Origin: Brachionus manjavacas
Taxonomy: Eukaryota > Rotifera > Eurotatoria > Ploima > Brachionidae
Length of the DNA stretch: 64,000 nt
Assembly: GCA_019054805.1 (NCBI GenBank)
Contig: JAHQIY010000013.1
Coordinates: 2,666,001 to 2,730,000 of the forward strand
Direction of reading: 5' to 3'
Part shown: one piece after another, positions 36,401 to 45,999 of the stretch
Layout: every line of letters begins with the position of its first letter
Numbering within the stretch: position 1 is the first letter of the stretch
Translations under genes and position numbers: made by a program
The notes under the pieces: model-generated
The model's database searches: none
Told to the model about the DNA's origin: nothing
Seen by the model: only the letters and a program-made list of their open reading frames with translations

Positions 36401-39400
36401 CTTGTTTTGCACAACCAGAAGCTATATGTTTTTAGTTTAGTTTAGTTATTAATTTTTCATATTTTTTTTGTTTTGTATTATTTTTCAGTTATAAATATTT
36501 GGTTTTGGATTTGGACCTCGAGTCCCAATAAAGTTATTAAAAAACCTTATTGTGTTTGATCCGAAACATTAGAGTCCAAAATAGGACTTGGAAAGTCTGA
36601 CTGGAGAGTAAAAGCCTACCAGCAAATTCAGAAATATTACACTAGATCAGGCTTAATATAAAAAAATTTATGCTCTTGGATTGTCTGATGCATATAGATT
36701 TGCCATATTTAGGAACTTTCTTGCAATTTTAGCATAAGAGTCTTCACAATTCTTCTTCAGTATTCAAAATTTAAAGCCCGTGTTATGATTTTGAAATTTA
36801 AAAAAAAAATAAAGAAGTCCGCTCTTGGACTTGACTTGTGAATTTTAAATAACTCTGATTTCAATTTTGAAAATTAAAATTATTTTTCTATTTGAAACAA
36901 TGTTATTTCAACAGTGGATACATTTTGTAATTCAAACACAAAAAATTGAACTAAATGTTTATTTAATTTTCTTCTAATTTTAAATTTTCGCTCAAGCATT
37001 TTGATAAGGAACTAAAAATGAATATTAAAGTATTGTGACGGACAAACCATAGCTCCTAACTCAATAGCACAATAACATCGTGAAAAATGCTTTGGTCATT
37101 TTCTTTTCTAATAACGTAATTGCTCGATTTTAGTGACATGTCACTATAGTTGGGTATTCGGCTATTGTGACATGTCACTAAAATCGAGCAATTACGTTAT
37201 TATATTATTATTTCCTGGAATTTAGTTTAATAAATGTTTAAGGTTTAATCCATCTTTAATTAAAAAAACCCTTCTGAATCAAAGTATCCTTTTGACTCAA
37301 CACGAGTCTACAACAGCATGGATAAACTAAATAAGGAAGTGTCAGAAGTTTATTTAGAAAAGCAGACACTTGAAAAAATCAAGTTTTGAGTTTAATTGTT
37401 ATTTTTAAGTCTAAAAATCACATTCAAAATTAACAAGAAATTCAAAGCTAAAGTTTACGCAAATTTACTAAAAAGGTGTAAAATTGCGTAAAATGGCGTA
37501 ATTTAGCTAATTACACAAGCACTGTTAAAAACAGACAAAAAATTGAATTTTTAAAAAAAAAAAAAAAAGGTTGAAAAAACCTTACATGTTTTTTGACTGA
37601 GTCAGACATTTCAGTATGCATCAAATCACACAGCACGTACAAAATAAGTATCTGCTTCATTTTGGTGCTGAGATTGCACTCGAGACAAATTTCGAGCAGT
37701 TCCTTGGTAATTGAACAAAAAATTTAAAAAAAGAAAAATTTAGTTTAGGAAAAAATTTATTACCAAAATTGATCTGGGAGGATAGATCAAATTAAGATCA
37801 TCGGGGTCAAATTTGTCGCCCTGGTCGCTAAACTTGACCTGTTTTCTTTTTTTGAGAAAAAACTTGGACACATTGGCAAAAGGCCGGCACTCTTCTATCA
37901 AACAATCGATCATGTAAGTGAACGGATACTTGTGATTTGTCTGCTCAAGTCTTCGCTTCGAGCACCTGTTCTGGATAATCTTGAAGTTTCCCTCGATTTC
38001 GTTCAGGTAGTTTTTGAACAAACACGAGCTGTCGTTCAGGTCGGTCTCATGGCTGTTGGCAGATGGAGGCAAGAGGAGCTCGTATCTATTGAACAAAATC
38101 AAATGCTCCACGTAGCACTTGATCGCCTCCAGAGAGCACAGCTTTTTGTTCAACTGCTCATGGCCTTCGCTGGTCGAGTCCAGCTTCAGAAACTGCTTGA
38201 ATACTTGGATCAAATTGTCCAGCATGTTGTTTTCGCGGTTCAGAAACTCGCTCAAGTTGTCCCTCTCGATTGGATCGGTCGGGCTGCGGTTAAAATGGCT
38301 TTTGAGCTGGAGGCATATTTTTTCGTTCAGGTTGTTCAGTTCTTTTTTGACCGCGCACACTTTCGACCAGGCCCAGTCCAGCACTGTGCTGAGCGAGCAG
38401 TCGGCCATTATCATTGTCTCGTTATTGTTCAGCTTCCAAAGCGACTTGAGGATTCCATAAATTTGAGATGTTTCAAGCAAGTAGTTGAAAATTGGAATAA
38501 ATTTGGGCTAAGTGAGAAAATAAATTTTTATTTTATTATTTTATTTATTTTTTTTTATGTAACGAGCTAGAGCTCCTTCAGAATAAATTACAGAAATCAA
38601 AATAAAGTAAAAAAGCTAAAATAAAATTGAAACAAAGTTAAAAGGACTTTGAAATAGACATATATTTTGTTTTTAGTCCGAAAAATTGTGGAGTCTTTTA
38701 ATAGAAAAAAAAGAGTTTGAGGCCTGTTTTTTGATATTTCCAAAGCCTTTGATAGGGTTTGGCATGAAGGGACACTTTTTAAATTGATTAAAATTAATCA
38801 ACCTCATTACTTGACTAACTGGATTAGATCCTTTTTAGATAATAGGACATTTGAGGTAAATGTGAATGACCACTTGAGCGAAGAATACCAAATAACTGCA
38901 GGTGTCCCTCAAGGCTCAGTAATTAGTCCTCTTTTATTTAGTATATATATTAATGACATCCCCAAAAGAAACAAAAAAAATTGAACGAATACTCTCTGCT
39001 TTTCGCAGATGATCCAGTTACATTCTTCATTTATAACAAAATGGGGTTCCTTGAATATAAGATAAATAAATACACCAACAGACTAGAACAATGGCTTATA
39101 AAGTGGAAAATGAAGATATCAGTTGAAAAGTCGTGTTCAGTAGTCTTTTCTAGGTACAAAAAAGAGAGTGATAATCTAAACATAAAAATCTATGGAAACA
39201 GAATAGTGGGCCAAAAAGAAATCAAGTTTCTTGGTATTAAATTTGATTCTAAGTTAAACTTTAATATACTAGTAGACGAAATTAAAGAACGCTGCAACAA
39301 AAGGCTAAATACTATTAAGATATTGTCAAACAAAAAATGGGGTCTCAATCAAAACATACTAGGAAATTTATATAAATCTTTAGTCGGATCAATCTTAGAC

Positions 39401-42400
39401 TATTCTTTTCCTTGCTTTAATTCATTTTCAGAAAATAATATCAAAAAACTTCAAGCAATTCAGAATACAGCAGTCAGATCTATCCTTTAGTAAAAATATG
39501 ATCCTTCCTTCAACAAGGTGCATCATGAGGCTTTTATTAAAACTAAAATTACTAGCAGTCTCGAATCGCCTTTTTGAGTTGAGTGAGAGATATGTTGGGA
39601 CAGGACTGTTGAGCCATTCTATTCCATTGATTGTCAGCCTAGTGGAGGAATTCAAAGAAGGTTTCGAATCAAGATATATTGAATACCCTACTCCATTGTG
39701 TAATTGCTACCTTACCATTTCCTCCTTTTTTCATGAAGCTTAAACTGTGTAAATATGTGTCACATGTAACAACCTATTTCAGCATAAATTTTTTTATTTT
39801 TTATTCTATTTCTTATTCTGAAGGAGCTTTATTTCGGTAAAGAAAAAAATATACAAAATCAATAAAATTCTTTTTTTTTTCAATTTATCTATTTTACTTG
39901 ATGTTTAGCTTTTTGTATTTTACCACAATTTGTGTTAAAAAATTGACGCAAATTGTCAAGTAATTGAAAATAATCGAAAAAATAAGTATAATATCTAATA
40001 TTAAAAATTGCCACCAAAAACTACATAAAAGGCTTTTTTTGGAATTTTCCTTTTTTTTTGTTGAAAATTCAAATGAAAAAATTGAAACAAAATATAATAT
40101 GAGACTAAAATTAGCTGTCTTTGCCTTTTTTTGTTTATTCTATTTTTTAGAAAGTTTAATAAATGGTTAAAAAATGTCTATTTTAATTAATAAACTATTT
40201 TAAAAAACTAAATCAAATTTTGTTAAAAATGTTTCACATACAATGTGAACCTTTCACTTAATTTTCTTCTTAATTTTATATCAAATATTAAAAATGACCA
40301 CCAATAACTACATAAAAGGCTTTTTTTGGAATTTTCCTTTTTTTTTTGTTGAAAATTCAAATGAAAAAATTGAAACAAATTGAATTTTCTTCTTTTTATC
40401 CTGTCGCTTCAACTATGTAAACAAGTGTCACATGTAACACCCTATTTCAATATGTGTCTTTTTAACTTTTTTTACATTTTATTTTAGCTTATTTACTTTA
40501 TATTTTTTTTTTATTTCATTTTATTAACTTTAATTCAATTTTTTATTTTTAATTTAATTTTTTTTTTTTAATTTATTCTGAGGGAACTTTAACTCGGAAC
40601 AGAAAGCAAATAAAATGGAAAATAAATAATTTAGTTTAAGTTAATCTGAATTCCAAAAAAAAATAATAATAATCTAAATTAAAAAAATTAAAAGGAGATC
40701 TAATTGTAGAATTTCTTTAGTACTAATTTTAGTTCTATTTCATTTAACTTTTTTTATTAACAGGGGCCGCATAATATTTCAATGTAACTCTTTTTAATTT
40801 CAGTTTTTACTTTTTTTTTGAAGGAGCTTAAGCTCGTATAGTAAACAAATAAATAGATAAATAATAATGCCTATGATGCAGATAAAGTAATATCTTAAAT
40901 AGGATACTTTGAATTGATCATCAACTTATGTAAGCCTCCATGATTATAAAAAAGAAAACAAATGTAATGATACACAAAAGAATCAAAAAAAGAAAAGATC
41001 TGAACTTAGTCAAATCGAGTTTTAAAATGTGAATTATAAAAATAGAAGAAAAAAGAGAAAGTTTTTAAATTTTCAAATTTTGATAAAAACAAACGGCCAT
41101 GTCGACAATGTGATTTTGAGTTCAACAAAAATTTTTTTTTGATCACATTTATTTTAAAATAAAATCTCTTAAGTTATTCATTTAAACTAAAATTAATAAT
41201 CATTTACCTGCGAATTGTCGTCAACAAATTTGTCAATCAAATGATATCTGGTCAAAAGATAGAAAACTTTTTCCGGATAGTGGATCAAGTCATCCTGCTG
41301 GCTTATAAATTGATGAATCTGAAAAAAATTAAATTTTGAAAATATTAAAAAAAAATTAACTTTTGTTTTTAATCAGAAAAATAATACCTGATGCTCGATT
41401 GGCTTTATGCTAATCTTGGTCAAAGTAAACGGAGTCAGCATCATTAAGTCTTAAAAAAAACAAAAATAAAAATTTTCAAACCATTTTTTCTAACTTACCA
41501 AAGCTCATGGACAAGTAAGTCTCTTCATCGATGTCATAGCCAATAGTGTCATCACACTCATACAGCGCATCGCATCTCTCGACCAAAAGCTCTCGCAGCA
41601 CATTGCCCAAACTCAGATTGTTCTGGTTTTTGACCTTGCGTATTTTTGTGTCGATCAAGGAAATAAATTTTATGGCATCTAGCTCACAATTGATCGACAG
41701 GGTGTAATTGGTGAAGTAGGCATTTTTCCTAGAGGAGTTGCTTTCGGCCATTGGTCTCATTTTGGAGGGCATGCATTGCAGGTACCAATTATTCAAATTG
41801 AATACAGACAGAAAAAAATTGTCGGACGAGGCGCTTTTTTTGTCCGCCAGGGCCCATATAATGCACGCCAAGTCCAATTGCAGTCTGTTGTTGCACACAC
41901 TAGTGGTCTGAATGGAAATGATCTTCGAGTTGGAGCTGTCTATTTGGTCATTGGTGAAAAGCTCGCTCAAAGTTGTGGAGAACTCTTTGTTTAATTCATT
42001 AGAGTAGTTTGTTTTGACGCATTTAAGGGTGTCCAGCGAAAAATCATGCTCAAATACCAAGCCACAGTGGTTGATGCCCTTTGACAGCAATTAGAAATTA
42101 ATTTTTTGACAAAAGTTGCCCACTCACTTCATAAAGCATGTAGGATTCACTCTGGTTGAGAAAAATGTGCACACATTTGTCATAGATGAGCTGGTACATG
42201 AGAACAAAACTCGATTCGGACTCGTCATCATCGTCATCTATTTCAAATTCGTGGCTAAAATAAATTGAATAAATTTTTTTTTCTAAATAATTTATTTTAT
42301 TAAATACGATTGATTTTCATCATTGGTCTCGTCCAAATCTTCCATTCTGGCCTTTTTGTAGGTGGCTACGGCTTCTTTTAGCGATCTGCTGTGCGCTACA

Positions 42401-44627
42401 ATCAAGTAGACGCATTTTTGAGGGTCGTTCTGAGGCTGGAGCAGCGAAAAACCCACCACTGGTTTGCTATTTTCTCCATAGCCACTGCTCGATCTTAAAA
42501 AAATTTTAATGTTGTAAAAATGCTTTTTAACCAAATTATTTTATTAATAAAAATTAAAATTTTATTGTTTTTTTAAATGATGTTGAAAATTAATAATTTT
42601 AAGTGAATGTTTGGTAGAATTTCTTAAAAAAATTCTCAATTTTAAATCAAGACAAATCGAACCAATTTTTAAAAAAAATTTAATAAAAAAAATTAATTTT
42701 TTTCTAAATATTTCAAAATCATGCTGTAGAAAAGCAAAAACATACAAAAGGTTAGGTGAGTTAACAAAAAATCTCCGTTACACTAGTGGTTTGAATAATC
42801 ACCATCTGTTACGAATAATTTTTTTAAATTATTATTGTAATATTTTTTCTAAAGTAAATTTTTAAATTGATAAAAATTTTCCATTTGTGTTCTTTAATTT
42901 TAAGTTTTTTTCGGTATTAAAGTTAAATCAAACAAATTCAAGAATAAGAGGCATATTGAAGTTGGTGATCAATTCAAAAAGTCTATCTCTAAATATTTAA
43001 ACTTATCTTTGAGTAATTTTAAATAATTTTAAATTACATGTAAAAATTAAAAATTTGAAAAAATATTTTCTCAACTCTTTGGTAAAATTGATTTAAAATT
43101 TTTTTTATTTTTTATAAAGTTTTTTTTGAAATTTTGATTTCAACTTATTCAATATTAATTTAATTTAATTTCAACTTATTCAATATTAATGAAATTTAAT
43201 TTAATTTTTAAATTCAATTTTGTATTTTATTTAATGAAATTTCATTTTTTTTTATTTATAAAAAAGTGTCATTATATTTTGAAATGAAAAATACATCTTA
43301 AAAAATCTTGTCCACAGACAGCTTGATGATGTTGAATTTAGGGTCCAAATTTTGAAAATTAGCTAAACATTAAAGAAATGAATCTTCAATTTTAATTTTT
43401 TTTCCTTAGATTATTTTAAGCAGCTTTGTTAAAATATTTTTTTTTATATAGACACAAAAACTATTTAAAAACATGAATACTTTAAATTTTTTTGTTGGTA
43501 CAAAAATGTTTAAAAAAATAATCAAAGCAGAGAAACAGCAGTTCTGAAGTTGAGCCTTAGTCAAAAAAAAAAAAATTTTTAGATTATTTTTCCTTTGATT
43601 TTTTTTCAAAATGCTTCTGTAAAATAAAACAATCAACTTAAATATTACCTTGTTTTTTTACTTAAAAAAAATTTATGTAAAATTCTGAAAAGAATATTTG
43701 TGAAATAAATTGAAAATGATGCAAAATTAAAGGTAAAAAAATAAAAAATTTACTCGATAGACAAAGTTTTCATGCTCCATATTTGAAAGCATCCAAAGTT
43801 GAAGCCAACCAAAACGGAATCGATTTGCCTTTCGTATTTTAAGCTGGTCACCTTGACCAATTCAGTGGGCAGGGAGGTGGTCACCTGATCGTTAGCCATG
43901 ACATAGTCAAAGCTGTTTTTCCTCAACGAGCTCCGATTGATAAAAAATCCGAAAACTTTTGACTGTGTGTGCGCAATCTGCTTGCCCCTCTCGATATCCT
44001 CATTGACCAAGTGCTCAGAATTGTCCACCCAGTAGACATCCAAAGGCTGAGCTTCATTTGAATTCAATTCTTCCAATTCACCTGGCGAAATGTCGAATAC
44101 TTGGACAGCGCCGCCAGCACACGCGGCCAAACAACTAACCTCAAAGTTTCCAAAGAAGCTCGCATTTTTGCCATTCTCAATGAAGTGCACATTTTTGACC
44201 AGCACTTGCAAATTACTCACTTTGCAGGGCACCTGAAAAGTGCAAGTGACTTTGGACACAGACAGCTTGAAGACACTCAAAAGGTTTCTTTTGTTCTGAC
44301 CGCTTATTTCCACAGACAACACCAAGTATTTTTGTTTGTTGTATTCAAAATCACTGCCGGTGATTATACTAAATTTTTCCTTAAAAATAATAAAAAAATT
44401 GAAAAAAATTTTTTTTAAATCTTTTATTAAAGGGTTACGCTGGATAAAATGCCAAAGTCATGATAGGGCAGAGATGTTTGTGCGACTTCGCGGGTACTTT
44501 TGATTGTCAAACAGTTGTCTTTGGAGTTGATGCACCAAATGTACTCTGAGCCTGATATCACGTCTCCCAGTGATATGCCGTAGTCGAATGTTGAAATCAG
44601 TTCGGTTTCTTGAAGATTTAAAGCCAT
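23605..44627 (-). CDS. AHCTF1: ELYS/AHCTF1 nucleoporin, 12 exons, 2507 aa
   Basis: Exons (- strand): 44627-44439, 44379-43754, 42493-42308, 42254-42128, 42078-41499, 41449-41388, 41318-41208, 38507-37764, 37702-37586, 31218-30695, 30630-30205, 27436-23605. Every junction is GT...AG with matching phase. The sum is 7524 nt = 2507 codons plus TGA, and this exact closure strongly supports the model. In vertebrates ELYS is about 2260 aa: an N-terminal beta-propeller, a helical ELYS domain and a long disordered tail that binds chromatin and seeds Nup107-160 during pore assembly. Here the helical domain is marked by YPPRSIL joined to ELLEICL, then ILYVLCDLMH and, in the next exon, FDLVNGLYLIDSHFVERGFKYL. 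The tail is acidic with one AT-hook-like TRGRKSKK. Introns 7, 9 and 11 (2.7, 6.4 and 2.8 kb) hold transposons; the other eight are 48-59 bp, apart from intron 2 (1.26 kb). Confidence 0.88.
25575..25970 (-). repeat. Coding tandem repeat in the ELYS tail
   Basis: Two and a half units starting TCDVSSSNENMDK and ending AYNEGKIEE or VYNEGKIEE, of about 57, 53 and 20+ residues. The DNA is also well conserved between units 1 and 2 (e.g. CATTTGACGACGACACATCA appears twice), so the expansion is recent. Confidence 0.8.
27437..27690. other. ELYS intron 11, left part
   Basis: AT- and purine-rich. No independent feature before the LINE fragment that begins near 27690. Confidence 0.4.
27690..27985 (+). 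mobile_element. CR1-like LINE C-terminal fragment
   Basis: The + strand encodes ENFFTNRVVKGWNKLPAQIC and VNGFKNKFDQAQAI, the standard last residues of CR1-type RTs, with a TAA stop at 27909-27911. A 3' tail of the TTATTATTTTTTATTATC type follows. It may belong to the same family as the RT piece at 4900-5640. Lies in ELYS intron 11. Confidence 0.75.
28020..29640 (+). mobile_element. Family A LINE, decayed RT, in ELYS intron 11
   Basis: Reads on the + strand from the linker/RT start through GAPQGSVISPLLFSIYINDIP and LLFADDPVTFF (catalytic FADD, 28764) to NKKWGLNQNTLGN and CNCYLTISSFF. The first half (28020-28600) has in-frame stops, a frameshift and a roughly 35-bp deletion. A stop at 29251 splits the last part. 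The 3' end has a degraded hairpin GGAGC-TTTA-TTTCGG (about 29587). Near-identical to the copy at 38690-39880. Confidence 0.85.
29641..30204. other. Intron 11, right part, shared with intron 7
   Basis: From the apparent LINE 3' end to about 30033 this stretch is nearly identical to 39876-40271 in ELYS intron 7. The remaining 170 bp are unique AT-rich intron next to exon 11. Confidence 0.6.
30205..31218 (-). CDS. AHCTF1: ELYS exons 10-11: end of the helical domain
   Basis: Roughly residues 915-1230. Contains LVNGLYLIDSHFVERGFKYL, which corresponds to the family's 'GFWLLD' helix pair, and CHFLAQSEMFKQW. Exon 10 starts ILKVINAYCSTSF after a 6.4-kb intron 9 (37585-31219). The alternative acceptor at 31210 would break the frame. 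Confidence 0.8.
31219..32057. other. ELYS intron 9, AT-rich part
   Basis: Low-complexity AT-rich DNA with TAAATAAT/ACTAGATAAA-like words. No gene. Confidence 0.4.
32058..33028 (+). pseudogene. MULE-type transposase remnant with a preserved intron
   Basis: The reading starts at an ATG (MSFIEIPNN) and runs with a single TGA (about 32160) into a zinc-ligand region (WYQCTKCTIRLKLY...HDHSKWEK). A clean 57-bp intron (32439-32495, GTAAGT...TTTTCAG, matching phase) joins KM to NLKPSAILD. The transposase start follows (RWFRLFITTKRLVKLVPKTK, VMADATYKLVYEGFPSLTIG), where ADATYK carries the first catalytic Asp. The rest of the DDE core and the SWIM finger are deleted. The frame jumps to a tail RLEETLAVTPQPQ then KKKRGRPVRSNKQKKK. 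It lies in ELYS intron 9 on the opposite strand. Confidence 0.75.
33029..33589. other. ELYS intron 9, spacer
   Basis: Between the MULE remnant and the next LINE. No feature recognised. Confidence 0.4.
33590..34000 (-). mobile_element. LINE 3' end with a different terminal hairpin
   Basis: In - strand sense it ends in TCTCCTAAAAGGAGG (hairpin CTCC-TAAAA-GGAG, about 33620-33636), then an (AAAT)n tail (33590-33610). Upstream are decayed RT C-terminal words (SRDIGSRLKTFDHD, LENFFKLDI). It is a different family from the GGAGC elements but has the same architecture. Confidence 0.55.
34620..34915 (-). mobile_element. Decayed LINE C-terminal fragment
   Basis: On the - strand, across frameshifts: KLQVIQNSA, a DTPSEILHHEGWSQLLL-like stretch, LDELAERYVRIGLEKSV and LPTRLCNC. 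This parallels the family A C-terminus (IQNTAVRS, DTPSNI, LSERYVRTGLSHS, LCNC), but is more diverged. Confidence 0.6.
34916..36310. other. ELYS intron 9, AT-rich part with an imperfect inverted repeat
   Basis: Mostly AT-rich. At 35615-35900 the first half is rich in AGTTCTT and the second half in AAGAACT, with GACAATGA near the left end and its complement near the right, suggesting a decayed foldback element. No coding signal. Confidence 0.4.
36311..36857. mobile_element. hAT-like MITE, copy 2, interrupted by a solo LTR
   Basis: The left end CAGAGTTGGTTAAAAGTCCC (36311) and right end AAATAACTCTG (36857) are inverted repeats. The outer 8-mers AGTTTAAT and ATTTCAAT agree at 6 of 8. Without the insertion the element is about 280 bp and aligns along its length with copy 1 (shared TTGCTAGATCAGGC, TTTGCCATATTT and GCAATTTTAGCATAA). 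Confidence 0.7.
36379..36641. mobile_element. Probable solo LTR (263 bp)
   Basis: Begins TGTAGACGTCTC, ends AAATATTACA (TG...CA with TGTA/TACA inverted ends) and is flanked on both sides by CTAG. The uninterrupted MITE copy 1 reads TTGCTAGATCAGG at this point, which proves that CTAG was duplicated on insertion. Inside are TTATAAAT (36491) and CCCAATAAAG, candidate TATA box and poly-A signal. No internal retroelement genes remain. Confidence 0.75.
36858..37585. other. ELYS intron 9, right end with a perfect palindrome
   Basis: Contains the 36-bp inverted repeat at 37109-37202. Otherwise AT-rich with TTACG/GCGTAA words near 37450-37510. Ends at the donor of ELYS exon 9. Confidence 0.5.
37109..37202. 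repeat. Perfect 36-bp inverted repeat, 22-nt spacer
   Basis: Arms 37109-37144 and 37167-37202 are exact reverse complements (starting TAATAACGTAATTGCTCG). Each arm also holds the 16-bp palindrome TAGTGACATGTCACTA, or most of it. It could be a tiny MITE or a hairpin with a structural role. Lies in an ELYS intron. Confidence 0.9.
37586..42254 (-). CDS. AHCTF1: ELYS exons 4-9: start of the helical ELYS domain
   Basis: Roughly residues 334-914. Exon 4 has an acidic run (EIDDDDDESESS). Exons 5-8 are helical (LLVERCDALYECDDTIGYDI, LKSLWKLNN...). Exon 8 ends YPPRSIL and exon 9 continues ELLEICLECN...ILILYVLCDLMH, the best conserved ELYS signature. Intron 7 (41207-38508) contains plus-strand LINE copies; the other introns here are 49-61 bp. 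Confidence 0.85.
38550..38680 (-). mobile_element. LINE 3' end only
   Basis: In - strand sense it has CTGAAGGAGC-TCTA-GCTCGTT (hairpin 38563-38576) and an (AAATA)n tail, preceded by A-rich 3' UTR-like sequence. No coding part, so it is a severely truncated copy in ELYS intron 7. Confidence 0.65.
38690..39880 (+). mobile_element. Family A LINE, 5'-truncated, in ELYS intron 7
   Basis: The + strand is readable from FDISKAFDRVWHEGTLFKLI (RT motif A) through AGVPQGSVISPLLFSIYIND, LLFADDPVTFF and IKWKMKISVEKSC to AVRSIL. A stop at 39488 and a frame change precede the CNCYLTISSFF end. The insertion lacks the roughly 35-bp deletion seen in the sister copy at 28020-29640; otherwise the two are nearly identical. 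Degraded 3' hairpin near 39822. Confidence 0.85.
39881..41207. other. ELYS intron 7, shared flank and further LINE 3' ends
   Basis: 39876-40271 repeats the flank seen in intron 11. At 40280-40385 a third partial copy of part of it occurs. At 40390-40625 is a LINE 3' UTR (GTGTCACATGTAACACCC...) with a mutated terminal hairpin. At 40740-40860 is another LINE 3' end with GGAGC-TTAA-GCTCG (40823-40836) and an (AAATA)n tail. The remainder to exon 7 is AT-rich. Confidence 0.6.
42308..44627 (-). CDS. AHCTF1: ELYS exons 1-3: N-terminal propeller region
   Basis: About 334 residues. The start is the ATG at 44627 (MALNLQETELISTFDYG); upstream in-frame codons lack an ATG. Beta-strand-like repeats occur (SVEISGQNKRNLLSVFKLSV, SCLAACAGGAVQVFDISPGE, YERQIDSVLVGFNFGCFQIW), the last being a typical propeller blade end. 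The region is shorter than the roughly 490-residue vertebrate propeller, so either blades are reduced or strands continue into exon 5. Introns: 59 bp and a 1.26-kb intron 2. Confidence 0.8.
42494..43753. other. ELYS intron 2
   Basis: 1.26 kb, AT-rich. A short duplication of TCAACTTATTCAATATTAAT near 43140-43200. No element recognised. Confidence 0.5.
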
Positions 44628-45279
44628 TTTAAAATGCACTTTTTTCAAAAACTAATCTTTTTAAATAATTTGCTCCGAGCTTTTTAACACAACTTTGATT
44701 GTAAGCACATGGAGCTGAATTAGTGTCTTCACTTAATTTTTGTTTTATTAAAATTAACAAAAAGAAATTTTTTAAAAAAAATTTTAAATTACAAAAAGTA
44801 ATATTTTTTTTAATACTAGGGAAATTAAATCCCTTTTTTCTGAAGCTAAAATAGACTTAAATCTTTTGATTGAATTGAATAAAAAAGTTTTAGAGACAAA
44901 AAATTTTATGTTTTAAAATTTTTTATTTTTTAAGTTGAAAAATAAATTTTATGAATGGATATAAGACAGAGTTGTTTAAAAGTCCATAATTAAAGGCCAA
45001 GTCCGGGCGTTTTGAATAAACTGAGGGAGAATGGCAACTTGAAGTTCATGATCTTGATCACATGATAAAAATTCAAAAGATTAAAATCTTATTTAAAATG
45101 ATGAAATAAGCTTTTATAAAATATTTTTTAATTTACTTAAAAAAACATTTTTTTTTCCAATTGATATTTAATTGATTCTTCTTAAATCTTTATTTCAAAA
45201 TTCTGAAGACAAACTTAAAATTCACATTTAAGTAACCAAATTACGGCTTTAAATGATATTTTAATAAAAATAATATAAT
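44628..45279. other. ELYS upstream region
   Basis: Expected promoter side of ELYS. At 44967-45025 lies a partial CAGAGTT MITE (CAGAGTTGTTTAAAAGTCC...CAAGTCCGGGC). No other feature. Confidence 0.5.
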
Positions 45280-45960
45280 AATAATAATTAGCTACTGCAA
45301 GAAGCTTGCGGAGAAGTCTTACACGGAAGACTACTTACTACCTTTTTACCTTTTTACAACAAAAACATTAGGCTATTCATAGTAGTCCAAATTTCGAAGA
45401 AAAATATTGTAGCTTTCCGTCTAATTACCAACTCTCAACCGATAGAATATCCGACCTGCTCCAACCAACAAAATCCATTTTTTATCTTTTTTATAAGAAA
45501 ATTTCTTTAGAAACGGATTTTTGAACTTATCGCACTCATTTTTGAATTGATTCACTGAGCAAGAGTTGATCACTTCCTCAGAAAGCTTGTTCTACCCATT
45601 TACTACTCTATTGATAAAAAAGTGTTTACTCTTACTACAATTTCCAATGGTATGCCCTGATAGTCTTCTCTTGTGTCCCCTGATTCCTTGTGCTGGCCCT
45701 GATGAAGCTTTCGATTTACATCTAAACCCAATTTGGAGAACGCGAAATCATTTTTGATACCACAATTTTTTAATAAAATACCACAATTAATAAAAATAAG
45801 ATCTTTAATTAGCCGCTTGAATTCATTTAACGATTCGCAATCATGCAAAAAATCAAAAGCCCTACCTGTGCTTCTTTTGTTTTTGTTAAAGGTTCAGCAT
45901 CTTCGACTGTGTGGTTAAAGTTATTTTCTAAAATGCTTGCACTAGACATTTAAAATTTTT
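45280..45960 (-). mobile_element. CR1-like LINE C-terminal fragment with (AAT)n tail
   Basis: On the - strand it reads HDCESLNEFKRLIKDLIFIN, LDVNRKLHQGQHKESGDTRE and FLSIE, then the ending NRVVNGWNKLSEEVINSCSV with FKNEFDKF. The tail at 45280-45295 is (AAT)n after TAGCTAATT. Related in kind to 1918-2365 and 27690-27985. Confidence 0.7.
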
Positions 45961-45999
45961 TTAATTTTCATGAAATATTTTTGGATTAATTGTATTTTA

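Noticed and set aside
37932-38570. 212-codon open frame on the + strand
   Set aside because: Antisense shadow of ELYS exon 8, whose phases and conserved ELYS signature are on the - strand.
40040-40170. Short frames in the LINE flank (about 60-68 codons) near 29728 and 39964
   Set aside because: They occur in a repeated non-coding stretch, differ by frame-breaking indels between the copies and have no coding character.
44427-44648. ELYS start at 44648
   Set aside because: The codon there is TTG, not ATG; the first in-frame ATG is at 44627.
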